Shown here piece after piece: positions 16,060 through 24,098 of a DNA stretch of 64,000 nucleotides (the stretch's first letter is position 1; every line of letters starts with the position of its first letter). The stretch is taken from assembly GCA_045637645.1 (NCBI GenBank), contig JAZTZV010000053.1, positions 1 through 64,000 on the forward strand. The letters are read 5' to 3'. The stretch is from RGIG1959 sp045637645 (GTDB taxonomy: Bacteria > Bacillota > Clostridia > Oscillospirales > Acutalibacteraceae). The translations under genes and the position numbers were made by a program. The notes beneath the pieces are model-generated. The model saw only the letters and a list, made by a program, of their open reading frames with translations, ran no database searches and was not told the DNA's origin.

Positions 16060-16551
16060 TTAGAACGGGAGATCGTCGTCGTTGATAATCTCCTCAAAAT
16101 CGCTGGGAGCCGCAGTAGCGAAAGCCGTGGGGGCTTCGTTGTATTGCGGAACTTGGGAGTCAAAGGACGGAGCGGATTGATAACCGCCTTGATAGCCACC
16201 CGTGGGGTAGCCTTGTTGATAACCGCCGTTTTGCGATTTCGACTCCGCGAAAAAGACATTGTCGGCAACGACTTCGTACGCCGTACGATTGTTACCTTCT
16301 TTGTCGACGTAGCGACGGGACTGCAAAGTACCGGTGAGCGCGAGACGTTGACCCTTATGGAAATAGCGGGTCACGAATTCCGCGGTCTGGCGCCAAGCAA
16401 CAACGTTGATGAAGTCGGCTTGACGTTCTTGTCCCTTCGGCTGATAGGCGCGGTCGACAGCCAGCGTGAAGCTGGTGACGGGCACCTGACTTTGAGTGTG
16501 ACGCAGTTCGGGATCAGCCGTCAAACGGCCGAGCAGACAAATCATATTCAT
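16060..16551 (-). CDS. ssb: Single-stranded DNA-binding protein
   Basis: The 163-residue product has an N-terminal OB fold (MNMICLLGRLTADPELR, then FINVVAWR and a GTLQSRRY segment), a Gly/Gln/Tyr-rich linker from about 108 to 150, and the acidic tip DDDLPF that recruits partner proteins. It protects single-stranded DNA in replication and repair. It lies between rpsF and rpsR as in most Bacillota. Confidence 0.96.
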   Translation of the reverse strand: MNMICLLGRLTADPELRHTQSQVPVTSFTLAVDRAYQPKGQERQADFINVVAWRQTAEFVTRYFHKGQRLALTGTLQSRRYVDKEGNNRTAYEVVADNVFFAESKSQNGGYQQGYPTGGYQGGYQSAPSFDSQVPQYNEAPTAFATAAPSDFEEIINDDDLPF

Positions 16552-16567
16552 GGTATTTGTCCTCCTC

Positions 16568-16861
16568 TTACGCGTCCTTGCGGATGATCATCGTGCGGAG
16601 CACGCCGTCGGTGATCTTCGCGATACGGTCAAGCTCGGCGGGGAACTCGGGCGTAGCCGTGAAGTTGTAGAGCACATAGAAGCCGTCCGCCTCATCATTG
16701 ATGAGATACGCCAGACGACGCTTGCCCCACTCCTCGACTTCACCGATTTCCGCGTTTTGCTCGATCAGCGTCTGGAACTTCTCCTTGAGGGCGTTGAGCT
16801 CGTCCTCCGCTTTCACAGAGTAAATGAACACGGCCTCGTAGGAACCTTTAACTGTGGGCAT
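16568..16861 (-). CDS. rpsF: 30S ribosomal protein S6
   Basis: The 97-residue product (MPTVKGSYEAVFIYS) has the S6 core, including WGKRRLAYLI and DGFYVLYNF. The start at 16861 is chosen because GGAGGTG lies about seven bases upstream; further in-frame upstream sequence lies in the untranslated leader. A promoter at 16944-16972 and a leader hairpin at 16888-16908 precede it. Confidence 0.95.
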   Translation of the reverse strand: MPTVKGSYEAVFIYSVKAEDELNALKEKFQTLIEQNAEIGEVEEWGKRRLAYLINDEADGFYVLYNFTATPEFPAELDRIAKITDGVLRTMIIRKDA

Positions 16862-16887
16862 ATTGGCACCTCCTCTTGGTCTGATGG

Positions 16888-16908
16888 CCCCGTCGCATTC
16901 GGACGGAG
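16888..16908 (-). promoter_or_regulatory. Candidate S6:S18 autoregulatory leader hairpin
   Basis: On the minus strand CCGTC and GACGG pair around CGAATGC in the rpsF 5' leader, about 25-45 bases before the start codon. rpsF leaders in many bacteria carry a hairpin with an unpaired CCG bound by the S6:S18 pair; the CCG here lies where that would be expected. Assignment rests on position and this small motif. Confidence 0.45.
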
Positions 16909-16943
16909 CAAGGATTCTTATGCGTTTTTGCACAAGCGTAGAT

Positions 16944-16972
16944 ATTATACCAGTAAAAACGACGTTCGTCAA
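16944..16972 (-). promoter_or_regulatory. Promoter of the rpsF operon
   Basis: Minus strand TTGACG (16972-16967), 17 bases, TATAAT (16949-16944). Confidence 0.85.
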
Positions 16973-17028
16973 GTCTTTTTTACAAAGAAAATTCATGATA
17001 TACTGATTAAGAAAAGGAGTGAGTGCAT

Positions 17029-17244
17029 ATGCATATACAACACGGACGATATCGTCATTTTAAAGGCAACGAATATGAGGTGATCGCGGTTGCGAAACAT
17101 TCCGAAACGCTTGAGGAGATGGTTGTGTACAAAGCGTTGTACGGTGACTTTGGTGTGTGGGTGCGTCCTGCTTCGATGTGGAACGAACAAGTCGAGCACA
17201 ACGGCGTGATCGTGAATCGCTTTACGTACATCGACGAAACATAA
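17029..17244 (+). CDS. DUF1653 family protein
   Basis: The 71-residue product has the DUF1653 pattern: YRHFKGNEYEVIAVAKHSET, then VVYKALYGDFGVWVRP and a terminal VNRFTYI. The ATG at 17029 is nine bases after AGGAG; an in-frame GTG at 17023 is too close. The fold is a small soluble beta-rich domain of unknown role. Only a -10 (TATACT at 16999-17004) is clear upstream. Confidence 0.8.
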   Translation: MHIQHGRYRHFKGNEYEVIAVAKHSETLEEMVVYKALYGDFGVWVRPASMWNEQVEHNGVIVNRFTYIDET

Positions 17245-17326
17245 AAGTTTAAAAAGGATTTGCGGATTATTCATACATTCGCCGTGCATGATACGATATA
17301 GTAGAATCAGAAAAAGGGGTGAATGT

Positions 17327-18079
17327 ATGAAATCCAAAAAACGGTTTCGAACGAAGATCGAATTGGTCTTGTACGTGCTCGTCGCCATTACGATTGTGCG
17401 TCAAGGCATTCTCGGGAATTATCAAAATATGTTTCTCGGGGTTTTGACGTTGTTATTGTTTTCAATCCCGAAAATGATCGATCGTAAATTGGGTGTCAGC
17501 ATCCCTGTTGTGTTGGAAACGGTGGTATTGCTGTTTATTTTTTCGGCGGAGATTTTGGGCGAGATCAATGCGTTTTATGTTAAGATCCCGATTTGGGATA
17601 CCCTGTTGCACACGACGAACGGCTTTTTGATGGCAGCGGTCGGATTTTCTCTCATCGATATTTTTAACCGAAGCGAACGGTTTTCGATGAAAATGTCGCC
17701 GTATTTTGTGGCGTTCACGGCGTTTTGCTTTTCCATGACCGTCGGAGTGATGTGGGAATTCTTCGAATTCGGCATGGATCTGGTATTTCACACCGATATG
17801 CAAAAGGATTGGATCATCACAACGGTCAACACGGTGATGCTCGATCCGAACGGCGGCAATCAGGTGATTACCGTACCGATCGATTCACTGACAGTCAACG
17901 GCGATGCGTGGAATCTCGGCGGCTATTTGGATATCGGTTTGATCGATACGATGAAGGATTTACTTGTGAATTTTGCGGGTGCCGTGGTGTTTTCGGTGAT
18001 CGGTACGCTTTATCTCAAGCAACGCGGGAACGGCAAGCTTGCGGCATCGTTCATACCGACTGTCAAAGAAAATATATAA
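17327..18079 (+). CDS. Multi-pass membrane protein of unknown function
   Basis: The 250-residue product (start MKSKKRFRTKIEL at 17327, after a GGGGTGA site) has about six hydrophobic segments, with one polar loop late in the chain (TTVNTVMLDPNGGN). The segments WDTLLHTTNGF and VGVMWEFFEFGMD recall small integral proteins related to the YjdF/DUF2238 group. Function is unknown. It is a single gene that converges on guaB through a shared terminator. Confidence 0.65.
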   Translation: MKSKKRFRTKIELVLYVLVAITIVRQGILGNYQNMFLGVLTLLLFSIPKMIDRKLGVSIPVVLETVVLLFIFSAEILGEINAFYVKIPIWDTLLHTTNGFLMAAVGFSLIDIFNRSERFSMKMSPYFVAFTAFCFSMTVGVMWEFFEFGMDLVFHTDMQKDWIITTVNTVMLDPNGGNQVITVPIDSLTVNGDAWNLGGYLDIGLIDTMKDLLVNFAGAVVFSVIGTLYLKQRGNGKLAASFIPTVKENI

Positions 18080-18116
18080 AAAACACACCTCGCAGATTGC
18101 GAGGTGTGTTTTGTTT
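18080..18116. terminator. Bidirectional terminator between the membrane protein gene and guaB
   Basis: AAAACACACCTCGC pairs with GCGAGGTGTGTTTT, with T runs on both sides. Confidence 0.8.
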
Positions 18117-18123
18117 TGTGGGA

Positions 18124-19596
18124 TTAGAGGCCGCTGGTGTAGTTCGGCGCTTCCTTGGTGATGCTGATATCGTGGGGATGGCTCTCTTTGAGACCCGCGC
18201 CCGTGATGCGCACGAATTGACCGTTCTTTTGGAGCGAGGGGATATCCGCGCAACCGCAGTAGCCCATACCGGCGCGCAGACCGCCGAGCATTTGATACAC
18301 GGTGTCGGCGAGAACGCCCTTGTAAGGCACGCGACCTTCGACGCCTTCGGGAACAAGCTTCTTGTTCGCTTCTTGGAAGTAGCGGTCTTTCGAGCCTTTC
18401 TCCATCGCCGCAAGGCTACCCATACCGCGGTACACCTTGAATTGACGACCTTGATAGATTTCGGTCTCGCCGGGAGACTCCGCGCAACCCGCGACAAGCG
18501 AGCCGATCATGCACACATTGGCACCGGCGGCAATCGCTTTGACGAGATCGCCCGAATACTTGATACCGCCGTCCGCGATGACGGGGATGCCGTATTTCGA
18601 AGCCACACAAGCCGCATCATACACCGCCGTGATTTGGGGCACGCCGATACCGGCGACCACACGGGTGGTGCAGATAGAGCCGGGGCCGATGCCGACCTTG
18701 ATGGCGTCAGCACCCGCGGCGATCAACGCCTCGGCGGCTTCGGCGGTGGCGATGTTGCCCGCGATGAGCGAAATGTTGGGGAATGCCGCTTTCACTTTCG
18801 AAACGGCTTTGAGGATGTTCTTGCTGTGACCGTGAGCGGAGTCGAGCACCAACGCGTCGACTTGCGCGTTCACCAGTTGAGCGGCACGGTCAAGAACGTC
18901 CGCGGTCGCGCCGATGGCCGCCGCGCAAAGCAGACGACCCGCAGCGTCACGCGCCGAGTTCGGATATTTCAAGTTTTTCTCGATGTCTTTGATGGTGATG
19001 AGACCTTTCAGCGCACCCTTCTCGTCCACGAGGGGGAGCTTTTCGATGCGATGAATACGAAGGATCTCCTGCGCTTGCTCGAGGGTGGTGCCTACGGGCG
19101 CGGTGATCAGATTCTCTTTGGTCATGACATCTTCGATGCGTTGCGAGAAATCGGTGAGGAAACGCATGTCGCGGTTGGTGAGGATACCGACAAGCTTGCC
19201 GTCACGAACAATCGGCACACCCGAAATCTTGTATTTACCCATCAAATTGTCAGCGTCTTCCACGCGATGATCGGGGGAGAGGAAGAAGGGGTCCACGATA
19301 ACGCCGTTTTCGGAGCGTTTGACGCGGTCCACATGATCAACCTGTTGCTCGATCGGCATGTTCTTGTGGATAACACCGATGCCGCCTTCACGCGCGATAG
19401 CGATCGCCATGCCCGATTCCGTAACGGTATCCATTGCCGCCGTCATCAGCGGAATGTTCAGTGTGATGTTTTTGGTGAGCTTAGTGGAGACGTTGATGTC
19501 GCTGGGGAGAATATCCGATGCTGCGGGAATCAGCAAAACATCGTCAAATGTCAGTCCTTCTTTTAAGAATTTTTCGCCGGCATTGGTATTGACCAT
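18124..19596 (-). CDS. guaB: IMP dehydrogenase
   Basis: The 490-residue product oxidises IMP to XMP with NAD, the first step toward GMP. It has the TIM-barrel start LTFDDVLLIPA, two CBS domains from about 95 to 215 (ITAPVGTTLEQA, then KLPLVDEKGALKGLITIKDI), the catalytic loop VGIGPGSICTTR with the nucleophilic Cys near 307, and the flap segment YRGMGSLAAM. Start is ATG after AAGGAGG. It is a single gene and complements the purine operon 3 kb away, which ends at IMP. Confidence 0.97.
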   Translation of the reverse strand: MVNTNAGEKFLKEGLTFDDVLLIPAASDILPSDINVSTKLTKNITLNIPLMTAAMDTVTESGMAIAIAREGGIGVIHKNMPIEQQVDHVDRVKRSENGVIVDPFFLSPDHRVEDADNLMGKYKISGVPIVRDGKLVGILTNRDMRFLTDFSQRIEDVMTKENLITAPVGTTLEQAQEILRIHRIEKLPLVDEKGALKGLITIKDIEKNLKYPNSARDAAGRLLCAAAIGATADVLDRAAQLVNAQVDALVLDSAHGHSKNILKAVSKVKAAFPNISLIAGNIATAEAAEALIAAGADAIKVGIGPGSICTTRVVAGIGVPQITAVYDAACVASKYGIPVIADGGIKYSGDLVKAIAAGANVCMIGSLVAGCAESPGETEIYQGRQFKVYRGMGSLAAMEKGSKDRYFQEANKKLVPEGVEGRVPYKGVLADTVYQMLGGLRAGMGYCGCADIPSLQKNGQFVRITGAGLKESHPHDISITKEAPNYTSGL

Positions 19597-19634
19597 GGCG
19601 CAGTCCTCCTTTTTTTGTTGCAGGATTTTTATAG

Positions 19635-19661
19635 AAAAATCCCGCCCCTTGTGGGGACGGG
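19635..19661 (-). terminator. Terminator of the Cys-rich membrane peptide gene
   Basis: CCCGTCCCC pairs with GGGGCGGG on the minus strand, followed by ATTTTTC. It lies between the small gene and guaB. Confidence 0.7.
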
Positions 19662-19668
19662 AACGGAC

Positions 19669-19866
19669 TTATTCCGCTGCGTTTTCTTCGGTATCACAGT
19701 CGCAAACGCACTCGGTCTCGTCGCAAGAACCGCAATCATAGATCGGCTCAGAGAGCTTCGCGGCCTTTTGGCGATGACGAAGATACAGCACGACGATAGT
19801 CGTAGCCGCGGCAACCGCTGCTGCGATGATGGCAACCAAGATCCAACCATGTTTGTCTTTTTTCAT
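19669..19866 (-). CDS. Small single-span membrane protein with Cys-rich acidic tail
   Basis: The 65-residue product starts MKKDKHGWILVAIIAAAVAA, has one membrane helix (about 8-30), a basic stretch (LRHRQKAAK), and a tail with cysteines at regular spacing (YDCGSCDETECVCDCD) followed by acidic residues. The GGAGG site and dedicated promoter (19948-19976) and terminator support a real gene. The tail could bind a metal or form disulfides; topology by the positive-inside rule would put the tail in the cytoplasm. No family recognised. Confidence 0.65.
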   Translation of the reverse strand: MKKDKHGWILVAIIAAAVAAATTIVVLYLRHRQKAAKLSEPIYDCGSCDETECVCDCDTEENAAE

Positions 19867-19947
19867 GGGTGTCAACCTCCTGTGATATCGTGCGATGAGA
19901 TGCTGTGATTTATGCACCTAAAGCACTACATAAATTTATTACTATGT

Positions 19948-19976
19948 ATAATACACGTTTTTGAGGGAGAAGTCAA
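19948..19976 (-). promoter_or_regulatory. Promoter of the Cys-rich membrane peptide gene
   Basis: Minus strand TTGACT (19976-19971), 17 bases, TATTAT (19953-19948). Confidence 0.7.
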
Positions 19977-20003
19977 GCGGTTTTGCGAGGTTTTTTCCGG
20001 AAA

Positions 20004-21146
20004 TTACAGATTGTTGACCTTCACTTCACCCTTGACAACAACCAGCTTGATCTCGAGGTCTTTATCGAGCACAACCATGTCTGCGTATTTGCCGACTTGG
20101 ATCGAACCGGTCTTGTCGTCAACGCGGATCGCCTTAGCGGGGTTGATGGTCGCGGATTTGACAGCCTGCTTGAAGGGAATGCCGTAAGAAACGACGTTTT
20201 TGAACTCCTCGTGGATGTTCGAGGTGGAAGCGGCGATGGTACCGTCTTCGAGGAGCGCTTTGCCGTCCTTGACGTAAACGGGTTGACCGCCGAGATCGTA
20301 CACGCCGTCCACGTGACCCGCGGCTTTCATCGAATCACTGACGATGACCGAGCCGTCTTCGCCGAGTTGATGGAACGCGATGCGAAGCGCGGTGGGATGA
20401 ATGTGGAAGCCGTCGCAGATCAGCTCGCCGCGTACACCGTAGCGTTGTGCCGCGTCGAAGGTTGCGCCGACCACACCGGGGGCGCGATGGGTCAAACCGC
20501 TCATCGCGTTGTAAAGGTGAGTCGTGTGACGCACACCCCATTCAACCGCCTTCATGGCTTCGTCGTAGTTCGCCGAAGTGTGTGCGGTGGAAACGGGGCA
20601 ATAGGGTTGCACTTCTTTGATGAATTCTTCGGCACCGTCACATTCGGGTGCGATGTCGACGACCGAGATGCAACCGCCGCATCCGTCATACAGCTTTTTG
20701 AACTCGTCCTTATCGGGGTTGCGGACATACGCGCCGTTTTGCGCGCCTTTTTTCGCCATGGAGATGTAGGGGCCTTCCATGTTGATGCCGTGAATGTACG
20801 CGCCCGAAACCTTGTCTTTGTTTTCCGCCACGTTGGCGAAGATCTTTTGAAGCTCTTCAAAGCCGAGGGTCATCGAGGTGGGGCAGAACGAGGTAACGCC
20901 GCGCTTGACGAGAAGCGCCGACATGGCTTCGAGAGCCTCGGGAGTCGCGTCGCCGGTGTCGGCGCCCGCACAACCGTGAATGTGCATATCAATGAAGCCG
21001 GGAAGCACGGTGTAGCCGGTCAAATCGTAAACTTCGCCCGATGCGGTCACGTCACCGATGGCGGTGATGATCTCGCCTTCAACAGCAACATCGGCGCGGA
21101 TGGGTTCAAACATTTCGTTGTAAACAACAGCGTTTTTTAACAGCAT
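20004..21146 (-). CDS. nagA: N-acetylglucosamine-6-phosphate deacetylase
   Basis: The 380-residue product is an amidohydrolase that removes acetate from GlcNAc-6-P. Motifs are PGFIDMHIHGCAGAD near 52-66, the metal-binding EGPY in NMEGPYIS near 125, AHTSANYDEA, TTHLYNAMSG and SDSMKAAG with the catalytic Asp. The ATG at 21146 follows AAAGGACG. nagB is not in the window. The GH20 enzyme at 29273 would supply GlcNAc, so a GlcNAc use or recycling route is likely. Confidence 0.93.
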   Translation of the reverse strand: MLLKNAVVYNEMFEPIRADVAVEGEIITAIGDVTASGEVYDLTGYTVLPGFIDMHIHGCAGADTGDATPEALEAMSALLVKRGVTSFCPTSMTLGFEELQKIFANVAENKDKVSGAYIHGINMEGPYISMAKKGAQNGAYVRNPDKDEFKKLYDGCGGCISVVDIAPECDGAEEFIKEVQPYCPVSTAHTSANYDEAMKAVEWGVRHTTHLYNAMSGLTHRAPGVVGATFDAAQRYGVRGELICDGFHIHPTALRIAFHQLGEDGSVIVSDSMKAAGHVDGVYDLGGQPVYVKDGKALLEDGTIAASTSNIHEEFKNVVSYGIPFKQAVKSATINPAKAIRVDDKTGSIQVGKYADMVVLDKDLEIKLVVVKGEVKVNNL

Positions 21147-21194
21147 GGTATAACGTCCTTTCATGTAAAAAATAATCGAACTCTTACACTTCAA

Positions 21195-21222
21195 ATTATA
21201 CTGTTTCAACCTTAAATTACAA
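21195..21222 (-). promoter_or_regulatory. Promoter of nagA
   Basis: Minus strand TTGTAA (21222-21217), 16 bases, TATAAT (21200-21195). Confidence 0.6.
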
Positions 21223-21503
21223 CGCAAAAAAAGTCGCTGTGTTTGCACTTTTGGACGAGCAACTGTACGTTTCGGTCTTGTTTCGGCGTTCCTTACAACG
21301 CAAAAACGCCGAATATTTGTGCATGTTGTATAACTACGCCGACAAAAAGTTTTGATAATAGAAAGATTTTATATATTTTTCATAATCTATTGCAAAACGG
21401 GGTTGCTTCGTGTATAATATAAACGCATTTTTATAAACTTCCAACCGTTTTCGAATCAAATTCGAAGCGGATGACAGTATTTCAGAAAGGCGTGTGAACG
21501 GAC
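21223..21503. other. Divergent intergenic region between nagA and glgP
   Basis: It holds a 9-bp inverted repeat (TTCGGCGTT at 21282-21290 with AACGCCGAA at 21305-21313), the glgP promoter (TTGCAA 21390-21395, 17 bases, TATAAT 21413-21418) and an AT-rich leader. No reading frame looks real. Confidence 0.6.
21390..21418 (+). promoter_or_regulatory. Promoter of glgP
   Basis: TTGCAA, 17-base spacer, TATAAT. The start codon is 85 bases downstream. Confidence 0.75.
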
Positions 21504-24050
21504 GTGAGCAGCGAAACCACCAAAAAAACCGCTAAAGCCAAAACCGAAACCGCAAAGAAACCTGCGGCGAAAAAAGCCACCACCAAAACGGCGGCGAAGA
21601 AGCCCGCTCAAAAGAAGACGGAGACCAAGAAAGTCACCCGTCCCCAATTGACCCTCGGCGAGGAATTGAATGCCAAATTGTTGCACAATTTCTCGGTACA
21701 ACCGGAACATGCGACGGACGAAAATTGGTACAACGCCTTGGCGCTTGTGCTCCGTGATCGTATGCGTCGTGAACGCGTGAATTACATCTCCAACGCGCAC
21801 AAGCAAGATTCCAAGCAAGTGTATTATCTGTGCATGGAATTTTTGATGGGTCGTTCTTTGAAGAACACCCTGTTTAACATGAATTTGACTGCGGAAGCGG
21901 AAAAGGAACTCAAGAAATACGGCGTCAAGCTCAGCAACCTGTATGAGCTCGAGCCCGATGCCGGTCTCGGCAACGGCGGCCTCGTCCGTTTGGCGGCTTG
22001 CTTCCTTGACGGTCTGGCGACTTCGTCCATTCCCGCCATCGGTTATTCGCTTCTGTACGAATACGGCATCTTGCGTCAAAAGCTGGTTGACGGCTGGCAG
22101 ATGGAAACGCCCGACTTCTGGTTGCCCGGCGGCGAATGCTGGCTGTTGCCGCGTCCCGAGCTTGCCAAGGAAGTGCGCTTCGACGGCAATATCAAAGAAT
22201 GGTGGGACAACGGCTTCCACCACATTGAGCATGAAAATGCAACCGTGATCATCGCGCAACCCTATGACTTGATGGTCGCGGGTAAAGACGGTCGCGGTGT
22301 GTCAACTCTGCGTTTGTGGCGTTCGACCGCCCCCGGCATGGATATGTCTCTCTTCAACCAAGGCGAGTATATGCGCGCCATGGAGCAAAAGGCGATGGCG
22401 GAAATCATCACCCAAGTGCTCTATCCCGCGGATAATCATCGCGAAGGTAAATCCCTGCGTTTGTCGCAACAATATTTCCTTGTGTCGGCGTCGGTGCAAG
22501 ACATCGTGCAACGTCACCTGCAAGAATACGGTACGCTTGACAACCTGCCCGAGATGGCGGCGATCCACATTAACGATACCCACCCGACCATGGCGATCCC
22601 CGAGTTGATGCGCATTATGCTCGACGAGTGCGGTTATACGTGGGAGGATGCATGGAGCATCATCACCCGCACTATGGCGTACACCAACCACACCGTTATG
22701 GCGGAAGCGCTTGAGTGCTGGCCCGAAGACCTGTTCCGTCAACGCCTGCCGCGTATCCATCAAATTGTGTGTGAGATCAACAACCGTTTCCGCGCGGAAA
22801 TGATGGAAAAGACGAACAACGACGTGCAAAAGGTCGACCGCATGGCGATCCTCAACTACGGTCTTGTTAAAATGGCAAACCTCTGTGTGGCGGGTTCTCA
22901 CTCGGTCAACGGCGTGTCGCAACTCCACAGCGAGATCATCAAAGACTCGGTCTTCCACGATGCCTATACCGTGATGCCCGAGAAGTTTAAGAATGTTACC
23001 AACGGCATCGCGCATCGCCGCTGGTTGTGCCAAGCCAACCCCGAGCTGACCTCGTTCATTAAGGATAAGATCGGCGACGGCTTCATCATTGATGCCGCCG
23101 AACTTGAAGGCTTGCGTAAGTATGCGGACGATGAGACTGCGCTTCGCGATTTCATGGCGATCAAACGCCGCAACAAAGAGCGCCTCGCCAAATACGTCAA
23201 GGCTCATAACGGTATCACGCTTGATCCCGATTCGATCTTCGACGTGCAGGTCAAGCGTTTGCACGAGTATAAGAGACAACATCTGAATGCGTTGCACATC
23301 CTGCACACCTATCTGATGCTCAAGGAAAATCCGAACATGGATTTCCAACCCCGCACCTACATCTTCGGCGCGAAGTCTGCTCCCGGCTACTATCTCGCCA
23401 AGGAGATCATCCGTTTCATCTACATGCTCGGTCAAGAGATCGAAAAGGATCCGGTCATCCGCGAAAAACTCAAGATCGTCTATCTTGAGGATTACCGCGT
23501 GTCTCTTGCGGAACTTCTCATGCCCAGCGCCGACATCAGTGAGCAAATCTCGCTGGCAGGCACCGAGGCGAGCGGTACGGGCAACATGAAGCTGATGATG
23601 AACGGTGCCATCACCCTCGGCACCATGGACGGCGCGAACGTCGAGATTTATGACGCGGTCGGTGCCGACAACATCTTCATCTTCGGTATGTCTTCCGAGG
23701 AAGTCGAAAACCTCAAACGCACGGGCTATAACCCGCAAATGCTCTTCAACAGCAACCCGAACCTGCATCGTGCGATCGACACGATGTTCCAAGGCTTCGG
23801 CGGCCGTCAATTCGGCGAAATTGCGGGTTCGCTCATCAACCGCGATCCCTACATGGTGCTTGCCGACTTCGAGGATTATTGCCGCGTGCAAGCGGAATCC
23901 GCAAGTGTCTACACCGACAAGCTTGCGTGGGCGAAGAAGGCTCTTCTCAACACGGCGGGCAGCGGTATCTTCGCTTCCGATCGTTCCATCCAAGATTATT
24001 CCGATCGCATCTGGCATTGCCGTCCCGTCACCGGTATGGGCAAGAAATAA
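21504..24050 (+). CDS. glgP: Glycogen/starch phosphorylase with Lys/Ala-rich N-terminal tail
   Basis: The 848-residue product cleaves alpha-1,4-glucans with phosphate to glucose-1-P. Family motifs are YLCMEFLMGRSL, GLGNGGLVRLAACFLD, HINDTHPTMAIPELMR and EASGTGNMKLMMNGA, with the PLP-lysine in the last. Residues 1 to about 46 are unusual: almost only Lys, Ala, Thr, Glu and Pro with repeated AKKPA/AAKK units, like the tail of histone H1 or some HU proteins. The start is GTG at 21504 after AAAGGCG, about 12 bases away. No internal start with a good site is evident just after the tail, so the tail is probably made. Single gene with own promoter and terminator. Confidence 0.93.
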   Translation: MSSETTKKTAKAKTETAKKPAAKKATTKTAAKKPAQKKTETKKVTRPQLTLGEELNAKLLHNFSVQPEHATDENWYNALALVLRDRMRRERVNYISNAHKQDSKQVYYLCMEFLMGRSLKNTLFNMNLTAEAEKELKKYGVKLSNLYELEPDAGLGNGGLVRLAACFLDGLATSSIPAIGYSLLYEYGILRQKLVDGWQMETPDFWLPGGECWLLPRPELAKEVRFDGNIKEWWDNGFHHIEHENATVIIAQPYDLMVAGKDGRGVSTLRLWRSTAPGMDMSLFNQGEYMRAMEQKAMAEIITQVLYPADNHREGKSLRLSQQYFLVSASVQDIVQRHLQEYGTLDNLPEMAAIHINDTHPTMAIPELMRIMLDECGYTWEDAWSIITRTMAYTNHTVMAEALECWPEDLFRQRLPRIHQIVCEINNRFRAEMMEKTNNDVQKVDRMAILNYGLVKMANLCVAGSHSVNGVSQLHSEIIKDSVFHDAYTVMPEKFKNVTNGIAHRRWLCQANPELTSFIKDKIGDGFIIDAAELEGLRKYADDETALRDFMAIKRRNKERLAKYVKAHNGITLDPDSIFDVQVKRLHEYKRQHLNALHILHTYLMLKENPNMDFQPRTYIFGAKSAPGYYLAKEIIRFIYMLGQEIEKDPVIREKLKIVYLEDYRVSLAELLMPSADISEQISLAGTEASGTGNMKLMMNGAITLGTMDGANVEIYDAVGADNIFIFGMSSEEVENLKRTGYNPQMLFNSNPNLHRAIDTMFQGFGGRQFGEIAGSLINRDPYMVLADFEDYCRVQAESASVYTDKLAWAKKALLNTAGSGIFASDRSIQDYSDRIWHCRPVTGMGKK

Positions 24051-24057
24051 GATGTCT

Positions 24058-24094
24058 TGAAAAATCCCCTGCGAGTTTCGCAGGGGATTTTTTG
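24058..24094 (+). terminator. Terminator of glgP
   Basis: AAAAATCCCCTGCGA pairs with TCGCAGGGGATTTTT, followed by T residues. It may serve the convergent anti-sigma gene as well. Confidence 0.85.
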
Positions 24095-24098
24095 TTCT

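Noticed and set aside
17725..19566. 613-codon rightward frame opposite guaB
   Set aside because: Antisense to IMP dehydrogenase, no start site, composition of a mirror frame.
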